Positions 24,163 through 32,861 of a stretch of DNA of 33,054 bases are shown here, piece after piece (position 1 is the stretch's first letter; each line of letters starts with the position of its first letter). The position numbers and the translations under genes are program-made. The notes under the pieces are model-generated. The model was not told where the DNA came from. It did no database searches and saw only the letters and a program-made list of their open reading frames with translations. The stretch comes from Streptococcus henryi DSM 19005. GTDB lineage: Bacteria > Bacillota > Bacilli > Lactobacillales > Streptococcaceae. Location of the stretch: NCBI RefSeq assembly GCF_000376985.1, contig NZ_AQYA01000019.1, positions 1-33,054 on the forward strand, given 5' to 3'.

Positions 24163-26112
24163 TTATTTAGCTTTACGAAGGGCACCGAAGAGTACGCCTG
24201 AGATAACCGCACCGATCAATACATAAACAATGTAAAGGAATGGGTTACTTGTAAGGGCGATTACGAAGATACCTCCGTGTGGTGCCATGAGTTTGATTCC
24301 TGACAAACCAACAAGGGCACCAGCAACTGCAGAACCTGCGATGAAGCTTGGAATAGCGCGTGCTGGGTCAGCTGCAGCAAATGGAATGGCACCTTCAGTG
24401 ATGAATGAGAGACCCATGATGATGTTTGTCAAACCAGAATCACGTTCTTCTTGAGTGAATTTATTTTTGTAAAGAAGAGTTGCGATGAATACTGCCAATG
24501 GTGGAACCATACCACCAGCCATAACAGCAGCCATAACGATTGAACCACCGCTTGTTACTGATGCTGCAAGAGTACCAGTACCAAATACGTAAGCTGCTTT
24601 ATTGATTGGACCACCCATGTCCACAGCCATCATACCACCTACAAGGAGACCAAGAAGTACAGCTGAGCTACCTGACAAGCCGTTCAAGAAGTTGTTAAGC
24701 GCTGTGTTAATAGCTGACATTGGGATGTTAACAGCCAACATCAAGAGACCAGTGATGATAACACCGAAGAGTGGCAAGATAAGGATTGATTTAGCACCTT
24801 CCAATGAACGTGGTACTTTGACATATTTTTTAAGTGCAAGTACAACATAACCTGCAAGGAAACCACCCACAAGTGCTCCAAGGAAACCTGAAGGAACACC
24901 AGCAAGACCTGAAGTTGCTTCACCACCTGCAGCGTAAGCAATTTTACCATAAGCAAGACCGCTTGAAGCGATTGAACCTGCTACAAAACCTGAAACCAAA
25001 CCTGGTTTTTCAGCGATTGAGTAGGCTACATAACCAGCAAATACAGGAATCATGAAGCCAAAGGCTGCTTGACCAATTTGCATAAATGTAGATGACAATT
25101 GATGGTAAGAACCCAGGTTACCAAGACTATCTTGAGGAACACCCATGATGTTATCAAACAAGAATGCAAGGGCGATCATGATACCACCGCCGATAACGAA
25201 TGGGAGCATTTGTGATACACCTGACATAAGGTGTTTGTAGAATGCTTGACCAGCAGAAAGTTTTTCTTCTGTTTGCACGCTTGCTTCTCCTTCTTGTGCG
25301 ACATAAGTATCAGCTTTGCCATCAAGAACAAGGTTAATCAATTCTTCAGTTTTCTTGATACCATCAGCAACTGGTCGGTTTACAAGTGGTTTACCATTGA
25401 AACGAGGCATATCAACTGCTTTATCTGCTGCGATAATAACACCTTTAGCTTTTGCAATATCATCAGCAGTCAATTTGTTTCCGACACCTGAAGCACCATT
25501 TGTTTCGACTTTAATAGCAACGCCCATTTCAGCTGCAGTTTTCTTAAGAGCTTCTTCAGCCATATAAGTATGAGCAATACCAGTTGTACATGCTGTAACA
25601 GCTACGATGAAATCTTGACCTGCTACTGGAGCAACTGGAGCTTGCTCAGCTTTATTTTCATCTTCAGCCGCGTCAAATGTAGCAATAACATCATCAGCTG
25701 ATTTCACTTCACGTAGTTTAGCTGCAAAGCCATCTTTAAGCAAGTATTTAGACAAGTCAGCAAGTGCTGCCAAGTGAGTATCATTTGCTCCGTCTGGGGC
25801 TGCAATCATGAAGAAAAGATCAACTGGGGCACCATCAAGTGCTTCGTAGTCAACACCAGTGTTTGATTTAGCAAAGAGCACTGTTGCTTCTTTTACAGCA
25901 GCATTTTTGCTATGTGGCATAGCAACACCTTCACCCAAACCAGTAGTCATTTGAGCTTCACGGTTCATGATTCCAGCTTTGAAAGTATCAAAGTCAGTAA
26001 CAACACCTTTGTCAACAAGGTTTGTGATCATTTCATCGATAACAGCTTCTTTTGAAGTTGCTTTCAAATCAAGAATCATCACTTCTTTTTTCAGAAGGTC
26101 TTGAATTTTCAT
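24163..26112 (-). CDS. fruA: PTS fructose transporter subunit IIABC
   Basis: Takes up fructose and phosphorylates it to fructose 1-phosphate. All three domains are in one 649-residue chain: EIIA (~1-145, phospho-histidine H67 in AMPHSKN), EIIB (~165-265, phospho-cysteine C175 in VTACTTGIAHTYMAEEAL) and membrane EIIC (~290-645, about ten hydrophobic helices). Alanine- and glutamate-rich linkers separate EIIA and EIIB. The start overlaps the stop of pfkB by four bases (ATGA), so translation is coupled. It is the last gene of fruR-pfkB-fruA and is followed by a strong terminator. Control should be by FruR and CcpA at the fruR promoter. Confidence 0.96.
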   Translation of the reverse strand: MKIQDLLKKEVMILDLKATSKEAVIDEMITNLVDKGVVTDFDTFKAGIMNREAQMTTGLGEGVAMPHSKNAAVKEATVLFAKSNTGVDYEALDGAPVDLFFMIAAPDGANDTHLAALADLSKYLLKDGFAAKLREVKSADDVIATFDAAEDENKAEQAPVAPVAGQDFIVAVTACTTGIAHTYMAEEALKKTAAEMGVAIKVETNGASGVGNKLTADDIAKAKGVIIAADKAVDMPRFNGKPLVNRPVADGIKKTEELINLVLDGKADTYVAQEGEASVQTEEKLSAGQAFYKHLMSGVSQMLPFVIGGGIMIALAFLFDNIMGVPQDSLGNLGSYHQLSSTFMQIGQAAFGFMIPVFAGYVAYSIAEKPGLVSGFVAGSIASSGLAYGKIAYAAGGEATSGLAGVPSGFLGALVGGFLAGYVVLALKKYVKVPRSLEGAKSILILPLFGVIITGLLMLAVNIPMSAINTALNNFLNGLSGSSAVLLGLLVGGMMAVDMGGPINKAAYVFGTGTLAASVTSGGSIVMAAVMAGGMVPPLAVFIATLLYKNKFTQEERDSGLTNIIMGLSFITEGAIPFAAADPARAIPSFIAGSAVAGALVGLSGIKLMAPHGGIFVIALTSNPFLYIVYVLIGAVISGVLFGALRKAK

Positions 26113-27020
26113 AGTTTTTCTACCTCTACTTTTTGATAAGTTTCTTTTATAAATTCAGCTGTCGCTAAGTCATCTGAGAATGTTGTCGCTGTACCGCAAG
26201 CAACTCCCCATTTGAGAGCTTCAACTGGATCACCAGATTTAACAAATTCACCTGTGAAGCCTGCAACCATAGAGTCACCAGCACCAACAGAGTTCTTAAC
26301 ATTACCTTTAATTGGTTTTGCAAAGTATGCCGCTTCAGGGGTTACAAGAAGAGCACCATCTCCAGCCATTGAAATAATAACGTTCTTAGCTCCTTTAGCA
26401 AGGATTTCACGTGCATATTTTTCAATATCAGCAAGACCGTTTAATTCAACATTGAAAATGTCAGCAAGCTCATGGTTATTTGGTTTAACCAAGAGTGGGC
26501 TATAGGCTAATGAATCAAGTAACGTTTGTCCTTCAAAGTCACACACCACCTCAGCTCCAGCTTGTTTCGCAATTGGAATAAGAGTATTATAGACTTGATT
26601 TCCTAAACTGCTTGGCGCTGAACCAGCAAAGACAACTGTATCTTCACTTGTAAGGCCCGCTAGAATTGCTTCTAGTTCTTCTAATTTTGCATTAGAAATA
26701 GCAGGGCCCGCACCATTAATTTCAGTTTCTTCACCTGCTTTAATTTTGACGTTAATACGCGTATCTTCTTCCACTTGAACAAAATTGGTTGAAATACCTT
26801 CAGAAACCAATCCTTCCTCAACAAAGCGTCCTGTGAAACCACCGATAAAACCTGTTGCAGTATTATCGATATCAAGACGTTTCAAGATACGAGAAACGTT
26901 AATCCCTTTTCCTCCAGCATACTTATCATCGCTATCCATTCGGTTTACTGAGCCAAGCTCAAAGTTGTCCAAACGAACGATAAAGTCGATGGATGGATTG
27001 AGAGTAACTGTGTAAATCAT
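26109..27020 (-). CDS. pfkB: 1-phosphofructokinase
   Basis: Phosphorylates fructose 1-phosphate to fructose 1,6-bisphosphate with ATP, feeding glycolysis. The 303-residue PfkB/ribokinase-family protein carries the substrate motif GGKGINVSR (36-44) and the ATP/anion-hole motif VGAGDSMVAGF with catalytic D249. The start MIYTVTLNPSIDFIV is typical of FruK. It overlaps fruR upstream and fruA downstream by four bases each (ATGA), so the operon is fully coupled. Often called fruK. Confidence 0.95.
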   Translation of the reverse strand: MIYTVTLNPSIDFIVRLDNFELGSVNRMDSDDKYAGGKGINVSRILKRLDIDNTATGFIGGFTGRFVEEGLVSEGISTNFVQVEEDTRINVKIKAGEETEINGAGPAISNAKLEELEAILAGLTSEDTVVFAGSAPSSLGNQVYNTLIPIAKQAGAEVVCDFEGQTLLDSLAYSPLLVKPNNHELADIFNVELNGLADIEKYAREILAKGAKNVIISMAGDGALLVTPEAAYFAKPIKGNVKNSVGAGDSMVAGFTGEFVKSGDPVEALKWGVACGTATTFSDDLATAEFIKETYQKVEVEKL

Positions 27021-27760
27021 ACTTCAATTACCTCCGTTTTTTCCTTAATTTTTTGTAAAAGAGCCCCATCAGATTTTGTTGTAAGAATACTTACATTTTC
27101 AATCCGATCTACCTTTGCAAAAGAAATTTGTCCAATTTTGGAAGCATCCATTAGGACATATGACTTTTGCGCATTGTCAATAATCGTTTTTTTGATAACG
27201 GCTTCTTCAATATCAGGTGTTGTTAAAAAGCGCTCATCAGCACCATTCATCCCAAGAAAAGCCTTATCAAAGTTCAACTGAGAAATCTGTTCGATTGCTA
27301 CTTTACCAATACTTGCATCAGTTGAATTTTTAACAAAACCACCAATAATAATGGTCCTAAAATTACGTTCAACTAATTTTGCAGCATGGTGAATCGAATT
27401 AGTCACAATCGTCAGGTTATCTTGAAACAGAAGATCAACCAGTAACTCTGTAGTTGTGCCTGCATCAATAAAAACCACATCACCATCATTTATCAAACTG
27501 GAAGCATAATTAGCAATCAGAGATTTGTGATGAACGTTTTTGATAGATTTCTGTTTATTGGTCAGTTCTTCTCGAAGCGAATGATGAAGCTCCGCACCTC
27601 CATGAACACGATGAAGTTTTCGCTCACTTTCTAGTTCATCTAAGTCACGTCTTACCGTCGATTCAGATGTTTGAAGAAGCTCTACCAAACCTTCAAGAGT
27701 CACAAAACTATCCTGGGAAATTTTCTCCATGATAAGTTGTTTGCGTTCCGATTTTAAAAT
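27017..27760 (-). CDS. fruR: DeoR-family repressor of the fructose operon (probable AUU start)
   Basis: Repressor whose effector is a fructose phosphate. The N-terminal DeoR winged helix is followed by the sensor domain (DVVFIDAGTTTELLV is the phosphosugar loop). The first ATG in frame (27730) has no ribosome site and would give MEKISQDSFVTLEGLVELLQ, lacking the first helix. Ten codons upstream an ATT (27758-27760) is preceded by GGAGGAGG seven bases away and yields xLKSERKQLIMEKIS, the conserved DeoR start (LK-ER---I). No ATG, GTG or TTG lies between. I therefore set the start at ATT 27760 (247 residues); with ATG 27730 it would be 237. AUU starts are rare but known (infC). It is the first gene of the operon. 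Confidence 0.8.
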   Translation of the reverse strand: MLKSERKQLIMEKISQDSFVTLEGLVELLQTSESTVRRDLDELESERKLHRVHGGAELHHSLREELTNKQKSIKNVHHKSLIANYASSLINDGDVVFIDAGTTTELLVDLLFQDNLTIVTNSIHHAAKLVERNFRTIIIGGFVKNSTDASIGKVAIEQISQLNFDKAFLGMNGADERFLTTPDIEEAVIKKTIIDNAQKSYVLMDASKIGQISFAKVDRIENVSILTTKSDGALLQKIKEKTEVIEV

Positions 27761-27775
27761 AAGATCGCCTCCTCC

Positions 27776-27789
27776 TGAAATCGTTTACA
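27776..27789 (-). promoter_or_regulatory. cre site of the fructose operon
   Basis: Minus strand TGTAAACGATTTCA fits the CcpA consensus TGWNANCGNTNNCA at every defined position. It covers the expected transcription start, so CcpA should repress the operon when glucose is present. Confidence 0.85.
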
Positions 27790-27795
27790 GATAAC

Positions 27796-27823
27796 ATTAT
27801 ACTCCTATATCTAATATTGTCAA
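27796..27823 (-). promoter_or_regulatory. Promoter of fruR-pfkB-fruA
   Basis: Perfect TTGACA (27818-27823) and TATAAT (27796-27801) with a 16-base spacer. Confidence 0.88.
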
Positions 27824-27830
27824 GCACTTT

Positions 27831-27867
27831 CTGTCATTTTCTGTCAAAATCTCTTGAGAAACTGTCA
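27831..27867. repeat. Three CTGTCA repeats upstream of the fru promoter, candidate FruR operator
   Basis: Plus-strand CTGTCA at 27831, 27841 and 27862, i.e. spaced 10 and 21 bp, one and two helical turns. The -35 box itself contains a further TGTCA. This is a likely site for an oligomeric DeoR-type repressor. Confidence 0.6.
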
Positions 27868-28083
27868 TTTTCTTTTATTTTCAGAAAATTACAATCAATT
27901 TTATAGAAATAGCAAGAAAATTTGTAATCACTAAAACTTCTTTTCAGTATCCTTTCACCATTTCATATTTATTTTACGCTTAAATAAAACCAAAATCAGA
28001 CAAGGTCAATACTTGGGTACATTAAGTCAAAACTGATATCTATCATTTATACTACCTCTCCTCACTGTAAATATAAGTCAAGA
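27868..28083. other. Intergenic region between fru promoter and FNR terminator
   Basis: About 215 AT-rich bases without a convincing gene. On the minus strand a 16-codon frame (28046 to 27996) has a strong GAGGAGAGG before its ATG but no promoter and no other support. CAAAATCAGACAAGGT at 27991-28006 recurs at 31291-31306. Confidence 0.5.
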
Positions 28084-28113
28084 ATAAAAAGCTAAGAAAA
28101 TTTCCTAGCTCTT
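28084..28113 (-). terminator. Terminator of the rimM-trmD-hydrolase-FNR operon
   Basis: Imperfect hairpin AGCTAGGAAA/TTTTCTTAGCT on the minus strand, followed by TTTTTATTC. Confidence 0.7.
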
Positions 28114-28118
28114 TATTC

Positions 28119-29114
28119 TTAATCTTGAATTAATGAAGTTGAGTGTACAACACGATTATCGCGTTCTGGATAGATATATTTGATGGCCTGATTTATGGCT
28201 GTAGGTGTTTCACCAAAACCAGTTGCAATTAAATCAACCTTACCTTCGTAATCTGCTGCATCACCGATGGCATAGACACCTTCTTGACTTGTTTCAAAGA
28301 GTGGGGAAACATTGATACTTGAACGTTTGTAGTCAACATTCCAATTCTTCAAGTTCTTGTTAGATGTAGAGAATCCAAAGCTTACGATGAGAGAATCTAA
28401 TGGTAAGTCCTCTACCTCATCAGATTTGACTTTTTGAACGCTTAGGCTAGTAGCTCTGCCATTTTCCCCAGAAAGAAAAAGCGGTACATAAGGCGTCATG
28501 ATTTTGACTCCAGATTCTTTGAGGAGCTCTACACTATGTTCGTGGGCACGAAAGGCATCACGGCGGTGAACAAGCGTCACGCTAGCTGCAATTTCTTCCA
28601 AGTGCAAGGCCCAGTCAACCGCAGAATCACCGCCACCGCAGATTACAACATTTTGTCCGGCAAACTGATCCAACTTGTGGACGTTGTAGAAAAGGTTATT
28701 ATCAGCGTAATCTTCCTCACCTTCAAGGCCTAAAGGTCGTGGTGCAAAGGCACCATTTCCGCAGGCAATGACAATAGCTTTTGAAAAATGCTGCGCTTTA
28801 TTCGTTTCGATTGTGAAGACACCATCTACTTTTTCAAAAGTTTTTACTTCTTCTTTTAAGCAAATAGTTGTACGATCTTCAAAACGTTTCAATTGCTCGA
28901 TAAGATTATCAACCAATTGACCAGCAGGAATCGCTGGATAAGCTGGAATATCATAGACCATTTTTTCAGGATACAAAATGGCAGGTTGTCCACCGAGTTC
29001 AGATAAAGATTCAATAATCTTAACCTTCATTCCGCGAAGTCCAGCATAAAAGGCAGCCCAAAGTCCAACTGGACCACCACCAACAATGGTAATATCATAA
29101 ATATTTTCTGACAT
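28119..29114 (-). CDS. Ferredoxin/flavodoxin-NADP+ reductase, TrxB-like type
   Basis: An FAD enzyme that passes electrons between NADPH and ferredoxin or flavodoxin. The 331 residues carry the FAD motif [11 protein letters not shown] (11-21), the NADPH motif [12 protein letters not shown] (159-170) and the closing AIGDAADY. The redox CxxC pair of thioredoxin reductase is absent between the two nucleotide domains, which places it with the YumC-type reductases instead. It follows the small alpha/beta-hydrolase gene by 13 bases with AAGGA before the ATG, and is the last gene of the operon starting with rimM. Its partner in streptococci is not certain. Confidence 0.9.
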   Translation of the reverse strand: MSENIYDITIVGGGPVGLWAAFYAGLRGMKVKIIESLSELGGQPAILYPEKMVYDIPAYPAIPAGQLVDNLIEQLKRFEDRTTICLKEEVKTFEKVDGVFTIETNKAQHFSKAIVIACGNGAFAPRPLGLEGEEDYADNNLFYNVHKLDQFAGQNVVICGGGDSAVDWALHLEEIAASVTLVHRRDAFRAHEHSVELLKESGVKIMTPYVPLFLSGENGRATSLSVQKVKSDEVEDLPLDSLIVSFGFSTSNKNLKNWNVDYKRSSINVSPLFETSQEGVYAIGDAADYEGKVDLIATGFGETPTAINQAIKYIYPERDNRVVHSTSLIQD

Positions 29115-29127
29115 CTTTTTTTCCTTA

Positions 29128-29751
29128 TTACTTATTTTTTCTTAAAAATTCTTCTATTAAATTAGCAAGAGTTTGAGGGGCGTCATCTGTGAGTAAATGT
29201 CCTGCATTTGGTATTTCTCTAAAGCAAGCATTAGGCATCAAAGAGGCAGCCTCTTGGGAAGTTTTTATGTTAAATCTGTCCTTCTGTCCACAAGTTACCA
29301 ATGCAGGAATTTCTGACTGAATAAGATTATCCGTCAGGTTTAAGTCACTCATACTACTTAAAAACTCTATGAGTTTCTCCTTGTCAACACCTTGTTTGGC
29401 AAAAAATGATTTAGGAATCAACTTAAAGACTTGTTTTTGTATGACAAAAGGCAGATTTCTTTTTAAATTGAACTGGCCAGCACAGGCAATAATTCCTTTT
29501 AGATTATTCGGTCTATCTTTTAAGCTAGAGAAAGCTAGACAGGCTCCTAAAGAAAGTCCGACAAGTATAAACTCTTCATCAATCGAATTTAATAGTTGCC
29601 TTACCTTAGTTTCTAAAAGGTGATAAGTCTCTGGGAATTGACCATTATCAAATAAGTCCAGGGTCTCTACATCTCTTTCTGGAAGTTCCTTAACAACCTT
29701 ATCCCAAGCACTAGCAGATTGGCCCATGCCATGTAGAAAGATTATTTTCAC
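29128..29751 (-). CDS. Cytoplasmic alpha/beta-hydrolase
   Basis: A 207-residue minimal alpha/beta-hydrolase without signal or membrane segment. HGMGQS (7-12) forms the oxyanion loop, S67 in GLSLG is the nucleophile, D158 (GQKDRF) and H185 (NAGHLL) complete the triad. Its ATG overlaps the trmD stop (ATGA), so it is translated together with trmD, and the reductase gene follows after 13 bases. The substrate is unknown; candidates are small esters or thioesters. It is different in type from the anchored hydrolases at 3431-8942. Confidence 0.87.
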   Translation of the reverse strand: MKIIFLHGMGQSASAWDKVVKELPERDVETLDLFDNGQFPETYHLLETKVRQLLNSIDEEFILVGLSLGACLAFSSLKDRPNNLKGIIACAGQFNLKRNLPFVIQKQVFKLIPKSFFAKQGVDKEKLIEFLSSMSDLNLTDNLIQSEIPALVTCGQKDRFNIKTSQEAASLMPNACFREIPNAGHLLTDDAPQTLANLIEEFLRKNK

Positions 29752-30467
29752 TCTTTTTCCCTCTTAATCTTTTCAATAATAGTCTTTTCCTCATCGCTAA
29801 AATGATAGTTTTCTAGCAAATCAGGACGACGTTCCAAAGTTTTGCGCAAGCTTTGCTCCAAACGCCAGAGGCGAATGTTTTCATGGTGACCAGACATGAG
29901 TACATCTGGTACTTTCATGCCACGAAAATCATAAGGACGTGTGTATTGAGGGTACTCCAAGAGTCCTGATGAAAAACTATCATCTTGGTGACTAGCTTCT
30001 TTACCAATCACATCAGGGATAAGGCGAACTGTGGCATCAACCATGGTCATAGCCGCCAACTCCCCGCCTGTAAGAACAAAATCACCTAAGGACACTTCGT
30101 CTGTTACCAAGGTTTTGATACGCTCATCGTAACCTTCATAATGGCCACAGATGAAAATCAATTCCTCTTCTTGCGCTAATTCCTCAGCAAATTTTTGATC
30201 AAATCGACGGCCTGCCGGATCGAGTAAAATTACGCGTGGCTTTTGGGCATCAATTTTTTCAATGGTGTCAAAAATAGGCTGCGCTCTTAAAAGCATTCCT
30301 TGACCACCACCGTATGGCTCATCGTCAACATGACGAGCTTTTTCAGCGTTCTCCCGAAAATTGTGATAATTGATTTCTAAGAGACCTTTTTCTTTTGCTT
30401 TTCCTACAATAGAATGTTCAAGTGGTGCAAACATTTCTGGAAAGAGGGTCAAGATATCAATCTTCAT
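29748..30467 (-). CDS. trmD: tRNA (guanine-N1-)-methyltransferase
   Basis: Methylates G37 next to the anticodon of several tRNAs with S-adenosylmethionine, preventing frameshifting. The 239-residue SPOUT protein starts [13 protein letters not shown], contains [13 protein letters not shown] and [13 protein letters not shown], the trefoil-knot SAM site. I start at ATG 30467, not TTG 30473: the family starts with M-x-I-x-x-L-F-P-E-M-F, and AAGGT inside the end of rimM is at the right distance. It overlaps rimM by 11 bases and the hydrolase by four. Confidence 0.96.
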   Translation of the reverse strand: MKIDILTLFPEMFAPLEHSIVGKAKEKGLLEINYHNFRENAEKARHVDDEPYGGGQGMLLRAQPIFDTIEKIDAQKPRVILLDPAGRRFDQKFAEELAQEEELIFICGHYEGYDERIKTLVTDEVSLGDFVLTGGELAAMTMVDATVRLIPDVIGKEASHQDDSFSSGLLEYPQYTRPYDFRGMKVPDVLMSGHHENIRLWRLEQSLRKTLERRPDLLENYHFSDEEKTIIEKIKREKE

Positions 30468-30975
30468 CGTCAAGACCTTCCATCACATCAACATCTACAC
30501 GATTATTAGCAACATCAACATTGAGGATAACTGGTGGAATGTATGGTAGGAGTAAATCACGTTTTCCTTTACGTTTCACTACCCAAACATCATTTGCACC
30601 AGGTTGAAGAATTTCTTTAATTTGACCAATTAAGACATCATTTTCGTAAACATCTAGTCCAATGATTTCATGATAGTAAAACTCTCCATCTTCAAGTTCG
30701 GTAAGGTTCTCTTCTTCTACTTTTAGTGAATAACCTTTGTACTTCTCGATGTCATTAATGTGGTACATCCCTTTGAATTTAATAATATCAAAGTTTTTTT
30801 GCTTGCGATGACTGGCAATTTCAACTTCAAGAACAAAATGATCTTTATCATCAAAAAGGGCAAGTTTTGACCCTTTTTTAAAACGCTCTTCCGCGAAATC
30901 TGTAACAGATAACACGCGCATCTCCCCTTGTAACCCTTGGGTATTGACGATTTTTCCAACGTTAAAATAATTCAT
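30457..30975 (-). CDS. rimM: 16S rRNA processing protein RimM
   Basis: Assembly factor for the head of the 30S subunit that binds S19. The 172 residues hold the RimM domain (~5-90: [20 protein letters not shown]) and a PRC barrel (~97-165: [20 protein letters not shown]). GGAG lies before the ATG. It starts the rimM-trmD-hydrolase-FNR operon; an extended -10 box lies at 31005-31010, next to the terminator of tRNA-Glu. Pairing with trmD is nearly universal. Confidence 0.96.
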   Translation of the reverse strand: MNYFNVGKIVNTQGLQGEMRVLSVTDFAEERFKKGSKLALFDDKDHFVLEVEIASHRKQKNFDIIKFKGMYHINDIEKYKGYSLKVEEENLTELEDGEFYYHEIIGLDVYENDVLIGQIKEILQPGANDVWVVKRKGKRDLLLPYIPPVILNVDVANNRVDVDVMEGLDDED

Positions 30976-31004
30976 ATTGACTCCACTCTGTCTTAATCTT
31001 TATC

Positions 31005-31013
31005 ATTTTACCA
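31005..31013 (-). promoter_or_regulatory. Possible extended -10 promoter of the rimM operon
   Basis: Minus strand TGGTAAAAT, 29 bases before the rimM ATG; no clear -35 box. Read-through from the tRNA gene is an alternative. Confidence 0.45.
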
Positions 31014-31023
31014 CGATGGCAAA

Positions 31024-31053
31024 GAAAAAACCAGTCACACTCTGTAACTGGTC
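31024..31053 (-). terminator. Terminator of tRNA-Glu
   Basis: Minus strand CCAGTTACA/TGTGACTGG with a 3-base loop (one G-U pair) and TTTTTT. Confidence 0.85.
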
Positions 31054-31057
31054 AAGA

Positions 31058-31129
31058 TAGTCCGTACGGGATTCGAACCCGTGTTACCGCCGTGAAAAGG
31101 CGGTGTCTTAACCCCTTGACCAACGGACC
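31058..31129 (-). tRNA. tRNA-Glu (UUC)
   Basis: A 72-base cloverleaf. The acceptor stem GGTCCGT/ACGGACT includes a G1-U72 pair; the anticodon stem is CCGCC/GGCGG with loop TTTTCAC, giving anticodon TTC; the T-arm contains GGTTCGAATCC. The 3' CCA is not encoded. A strong promoter lies at 31152-31180 and a terminator follows, so it is transcribed alone. Confidence 0.96.
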
Positions 31130-31151
31130 TCTTTGTTTAACAACAGATACT

Positions 31152-31180
31152 AGTATATCGAAAAACAAGAATCCTGTCAA
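31152..31180 (-). promoter_or_regulatory. Promoter of tRNA-Glu
   Basis: Perfect TTGACA (31175-31180), 17-base spacer, TATACT (31152-31157); start about 16 bases before the tRNA. Confidence 0.88.
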
Positions 31181-31404
31181 CACGTTTTTAAAACTTTTTT
31201 GAAAAAATAGAAAAAATGATAATTGATATGAAATCTTATTGAAAGTAGGTTCCCTATGAGTCCACTCCAAATACTGTACTCAAAGAATAGCAAAATCAGA
31301 CAAGGTATGCTGATAAATTTACACCTAGATGTAGGTGAGGAGTCTTAATGATGTATCCTTATAATTTTCAAAGAGCACCAATCAGCTTCACTAGGGTTAT
31401 AAAA
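31181..31404. other. Intergenic region with possible micro-ORF
   Basis: About 220 bases. On the plus strand hairpin CACCTA-GATG-TAGGTG (31322-31337) runs into GAGGAG and ATG 31348, which opens a 19-codon frame MMYPYNFQRAPISFTRVIK ending at 31407. No good promoter is visible, so translation is doubtful. CAAAATCAGACAAGGT at 31291-31306 is shared with 27991-28006. Confidence 0.4.
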
Positions 31405-31429
31405 TGAAAAAGAGACCTTACGGTCTCCT
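31405..31429 (-). terminator. Terminator of rpsP-khpA
   Basis: Stem GAGACC/GGTCTC with a GTAA loop on the minus strand, followed by TTTTTC, beginning a few bases after the khpA stop. Confidence 0.8.
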
Positions 31430-31431
31430 CT

Positions 31432-31671
31432 TTATTTCTCGTCAATAACAAGACGAACTTTTTTACCTTGCGTCGGTACCGAGTAGACAATCGATCTTAT
31501 CGCTGTAATCGTACGACCTTTTTTGCCGATAACACGACCGATGTCTTGTGCATCCAAGTCAAGATGGTATTCTAAAAACTCAGGTGTATCTTCAATTTTA
31601 ATAGTAAGATTATCTGGTTGTGAAATCAAAGGTTTCACAATAGCGATAATAAGATTTTCAATGGTATCCAT
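31432..31671 (-). CDS. khpA: KH-domain RNA-binding protein KhpA
   Basis: Small RNA-binding protein that pairs with KhpB/EloR in streptococci and affects cell elongation and division. The 79 residues are a single KH domain with the GxxG loop in [12 protein letters not shown]. It lies 14 bases after rpsP and is followed by a terminator; rpsP-khpA is the usual arrangement. The ribosome site (AGAAG) is weak, so coupling to rpsP translation is likely. Confidence 0.93.
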   Translation of the reverse strand: MDTIENLIIAIVKPLISQPDNLTIKIEDTPEFLEYHLDLDAQDIGRVIGKKGRTITAIRSIVYSVPTQGKKVRLVIDEK

Positions 31672-31685
31672 AGGCTTTTATCTTC

Positions 31686-31958
31686 TTATTTTGAGAATTT
31701 TTGTTCGTGGAATTTAGCCATAACGCCTTCTTTTGAAAGGATGTTACGAACTGTATCTGAAGGTTGTGCACCTTTAGCCAACCAGTCAAGAACGCGGTCT
31801 TCTTTGATTGTTACTTGGTTTTCAGCAACAAGTGGGTTGTAAGTTCCAACTGTTTCGATGAAACGTCCATCACGTGGAGCACGTGAATCTGCTACGTTGA
31901 TACGGTAGAAAGGTTTTTTCTTAGAACCCATACGAGTCAAACGGATTTTTACTGCCAT
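31686..31958 (-). CDS. rpsP: 30S ribosomal protein S16
   Basis: Structural protein of the small subunit needed for early 30S assembly. The 90 residues start [20 protein letters not shown] and contain [20 protein letters not shown], the S16 signature. Its promoter is near-perfect, and a 5' leader of ~67 bases can fold into competing hairpins. Usually this gene precedes rimM-trmD directly; here the tRNA-Glu unit and a gap lie between. Confidence 0.97.
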   Translation of the reverse strand: MAVKIRLTRMGSKKKPFYRINVADSRAPRDGRFIETVGTYNPLVAENQVTIKEDRVLDWLAKGAQPSDTVRNILSKEGVMAKFHEQKFSK

Positions 31959-31991
31959 TTTTTAAATATCTCTTTTCTATTTGTTTAAATT

Positions 31992-32018
31992 TTGATAGAG
32001 CAATAGCTGAGCTATCAA
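31992..32018 (-). promoter_or_regulatory. Structured 5' leader of rpsP
   Basis: Two mutually exclusive hairpins: outer TTGATAG/CTATCAA (31992-31998 with 32012-32018) and inner ATAGCT-G-AGCTAT (32003-32015). It may be a ribosomal-protein leader; untested. Confidence 0.4.
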
Positions 32019-32030
32019 CTCACTTTAACT

Positions 32031-32058
32031 ATTATATCATAAGATTTTAGAGTGTCAA
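32031..32058 (-). promoter_or_regulatory. Promoter of rpsP-khpA
   Basis: Perfect TTGACA (32053-32058) and TATAAT (32031-32036), 16-base spacer, with TG one base before the -10 box. Confidence 0.9.
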
Positions 32059-32093
32059 GAAAAAAACTTGACAGTCTTTAAATTTTTTAAAAT

Positions 32094-32855
32094 TTATTTT
32101 TCCTCTTCCAAGTTTATCAGACCATAGTGAAACTTCTGATTAGACCGAACTTGTCTCTCAAAACCGAATCGCTCAAATACTGAATCTCGAAAATGAGCTT
32201 TGATTATAATCTTCTTTTTAGCGACGCGTTTGGCTTCCGAAACAAATTCGTCAGTAATAGGGCCGTAATTAGCTAGTGGTTTTAGTCCAGAGAGGTTTTC
32301 AGACTCAGTAATTGTTTCTGTAAACATAGGATCGCAATAGATTATATCTAAAGACTTGTCTGGCTGTTTTTTGAGATACTCCAAACTGTAACAACAATCC
32401 GTTTGAATTGATCTCATAGCTGCATCTAGCGCAGCATTTCCACTAGTATAGGTAGCTAATCCGTGAGAAACGATTAAGTGGATCAAGGGCTGGCTCTCAA
32501 GTGCTTTGACTTTATGCCCCGCCGATGCCATTACAAGACTGTCACTAGCCAATCCCATAGTGGTATCTAAAATCTCCAGAGATTCTGTACCTATAAGACT
32601 CAGCAAAGCATCGTGAGAGCTTTTTAGGCGTAACATGGCCGTATCTGGATGGAAAGTCAATTCACTACCGTCCTGGTTGACCAGAACCATTTTAGTATTG
32701 TAAATCAAAATCACGCCGTCATAGTCTTTCAAAAAGGATTTAACCGACTGCTTTCGGCGTTCAATAAAAGGATAGCCTGTTTTTTGGCTCAATAGCAGAG
32801 CCTCTTCTATCAATCTAGGATTTTGACCTAGACTAGTTGTAATCACGATTGTCAT
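32094..32855 (-). CDS. RsmJ-like class I SAM-dependent methyltransferase
   Basis: A 253-residue protein. Residues ~95-125 (LDTTMGLASDSLVMASAGHK) form the SAM-binding motif I, and YCDPMF (~174-179) is the catalytic motif, as in RsmJ, which methylates G1516 of 16S rRNA in E. coli. The N-terminal ~90 residues are a separate alpha/beta cap. The same role in streptococci is inference. The ATG lies seven bases after an extended -10 box with no usable Shine-Dalgarno, so the mRNA is probably leaderless. Confidence 0.82.
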   Translation of the reverse strand: MTIVITTSLGQNPRLIEEALLLSQKTGYPFIERRKQSVKSFLKDYDGVILIYNTKMVLVNQDGSELTFHPDTAMLRLKSSHDALLSLIGTESLEILDTTMGLASDSLVMASAGHKVKALESQPLIHLIVSHGLATYTSGNAALDAAMRSIQTDCCYSLEYLKKQPDKSLDIIYCDPMFTETITESENLSGLKPLANYGPITDEFVSEAKRVAKKKIIIKAHFRDSVFERFGFERQVRSNQKFHYGLINLEEEK

Positions 32856-32861
32856 AATCCT

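Noticed and set aside
32053..32073. TGTCAAG-N7-CTTGACA inverted repeat as terminator of the RsmJ-like gene
   Set aside because: No T-tract follows on the minus strand, and one arm is the -35 box of rpsP; more likely chance symmetry or an operator.
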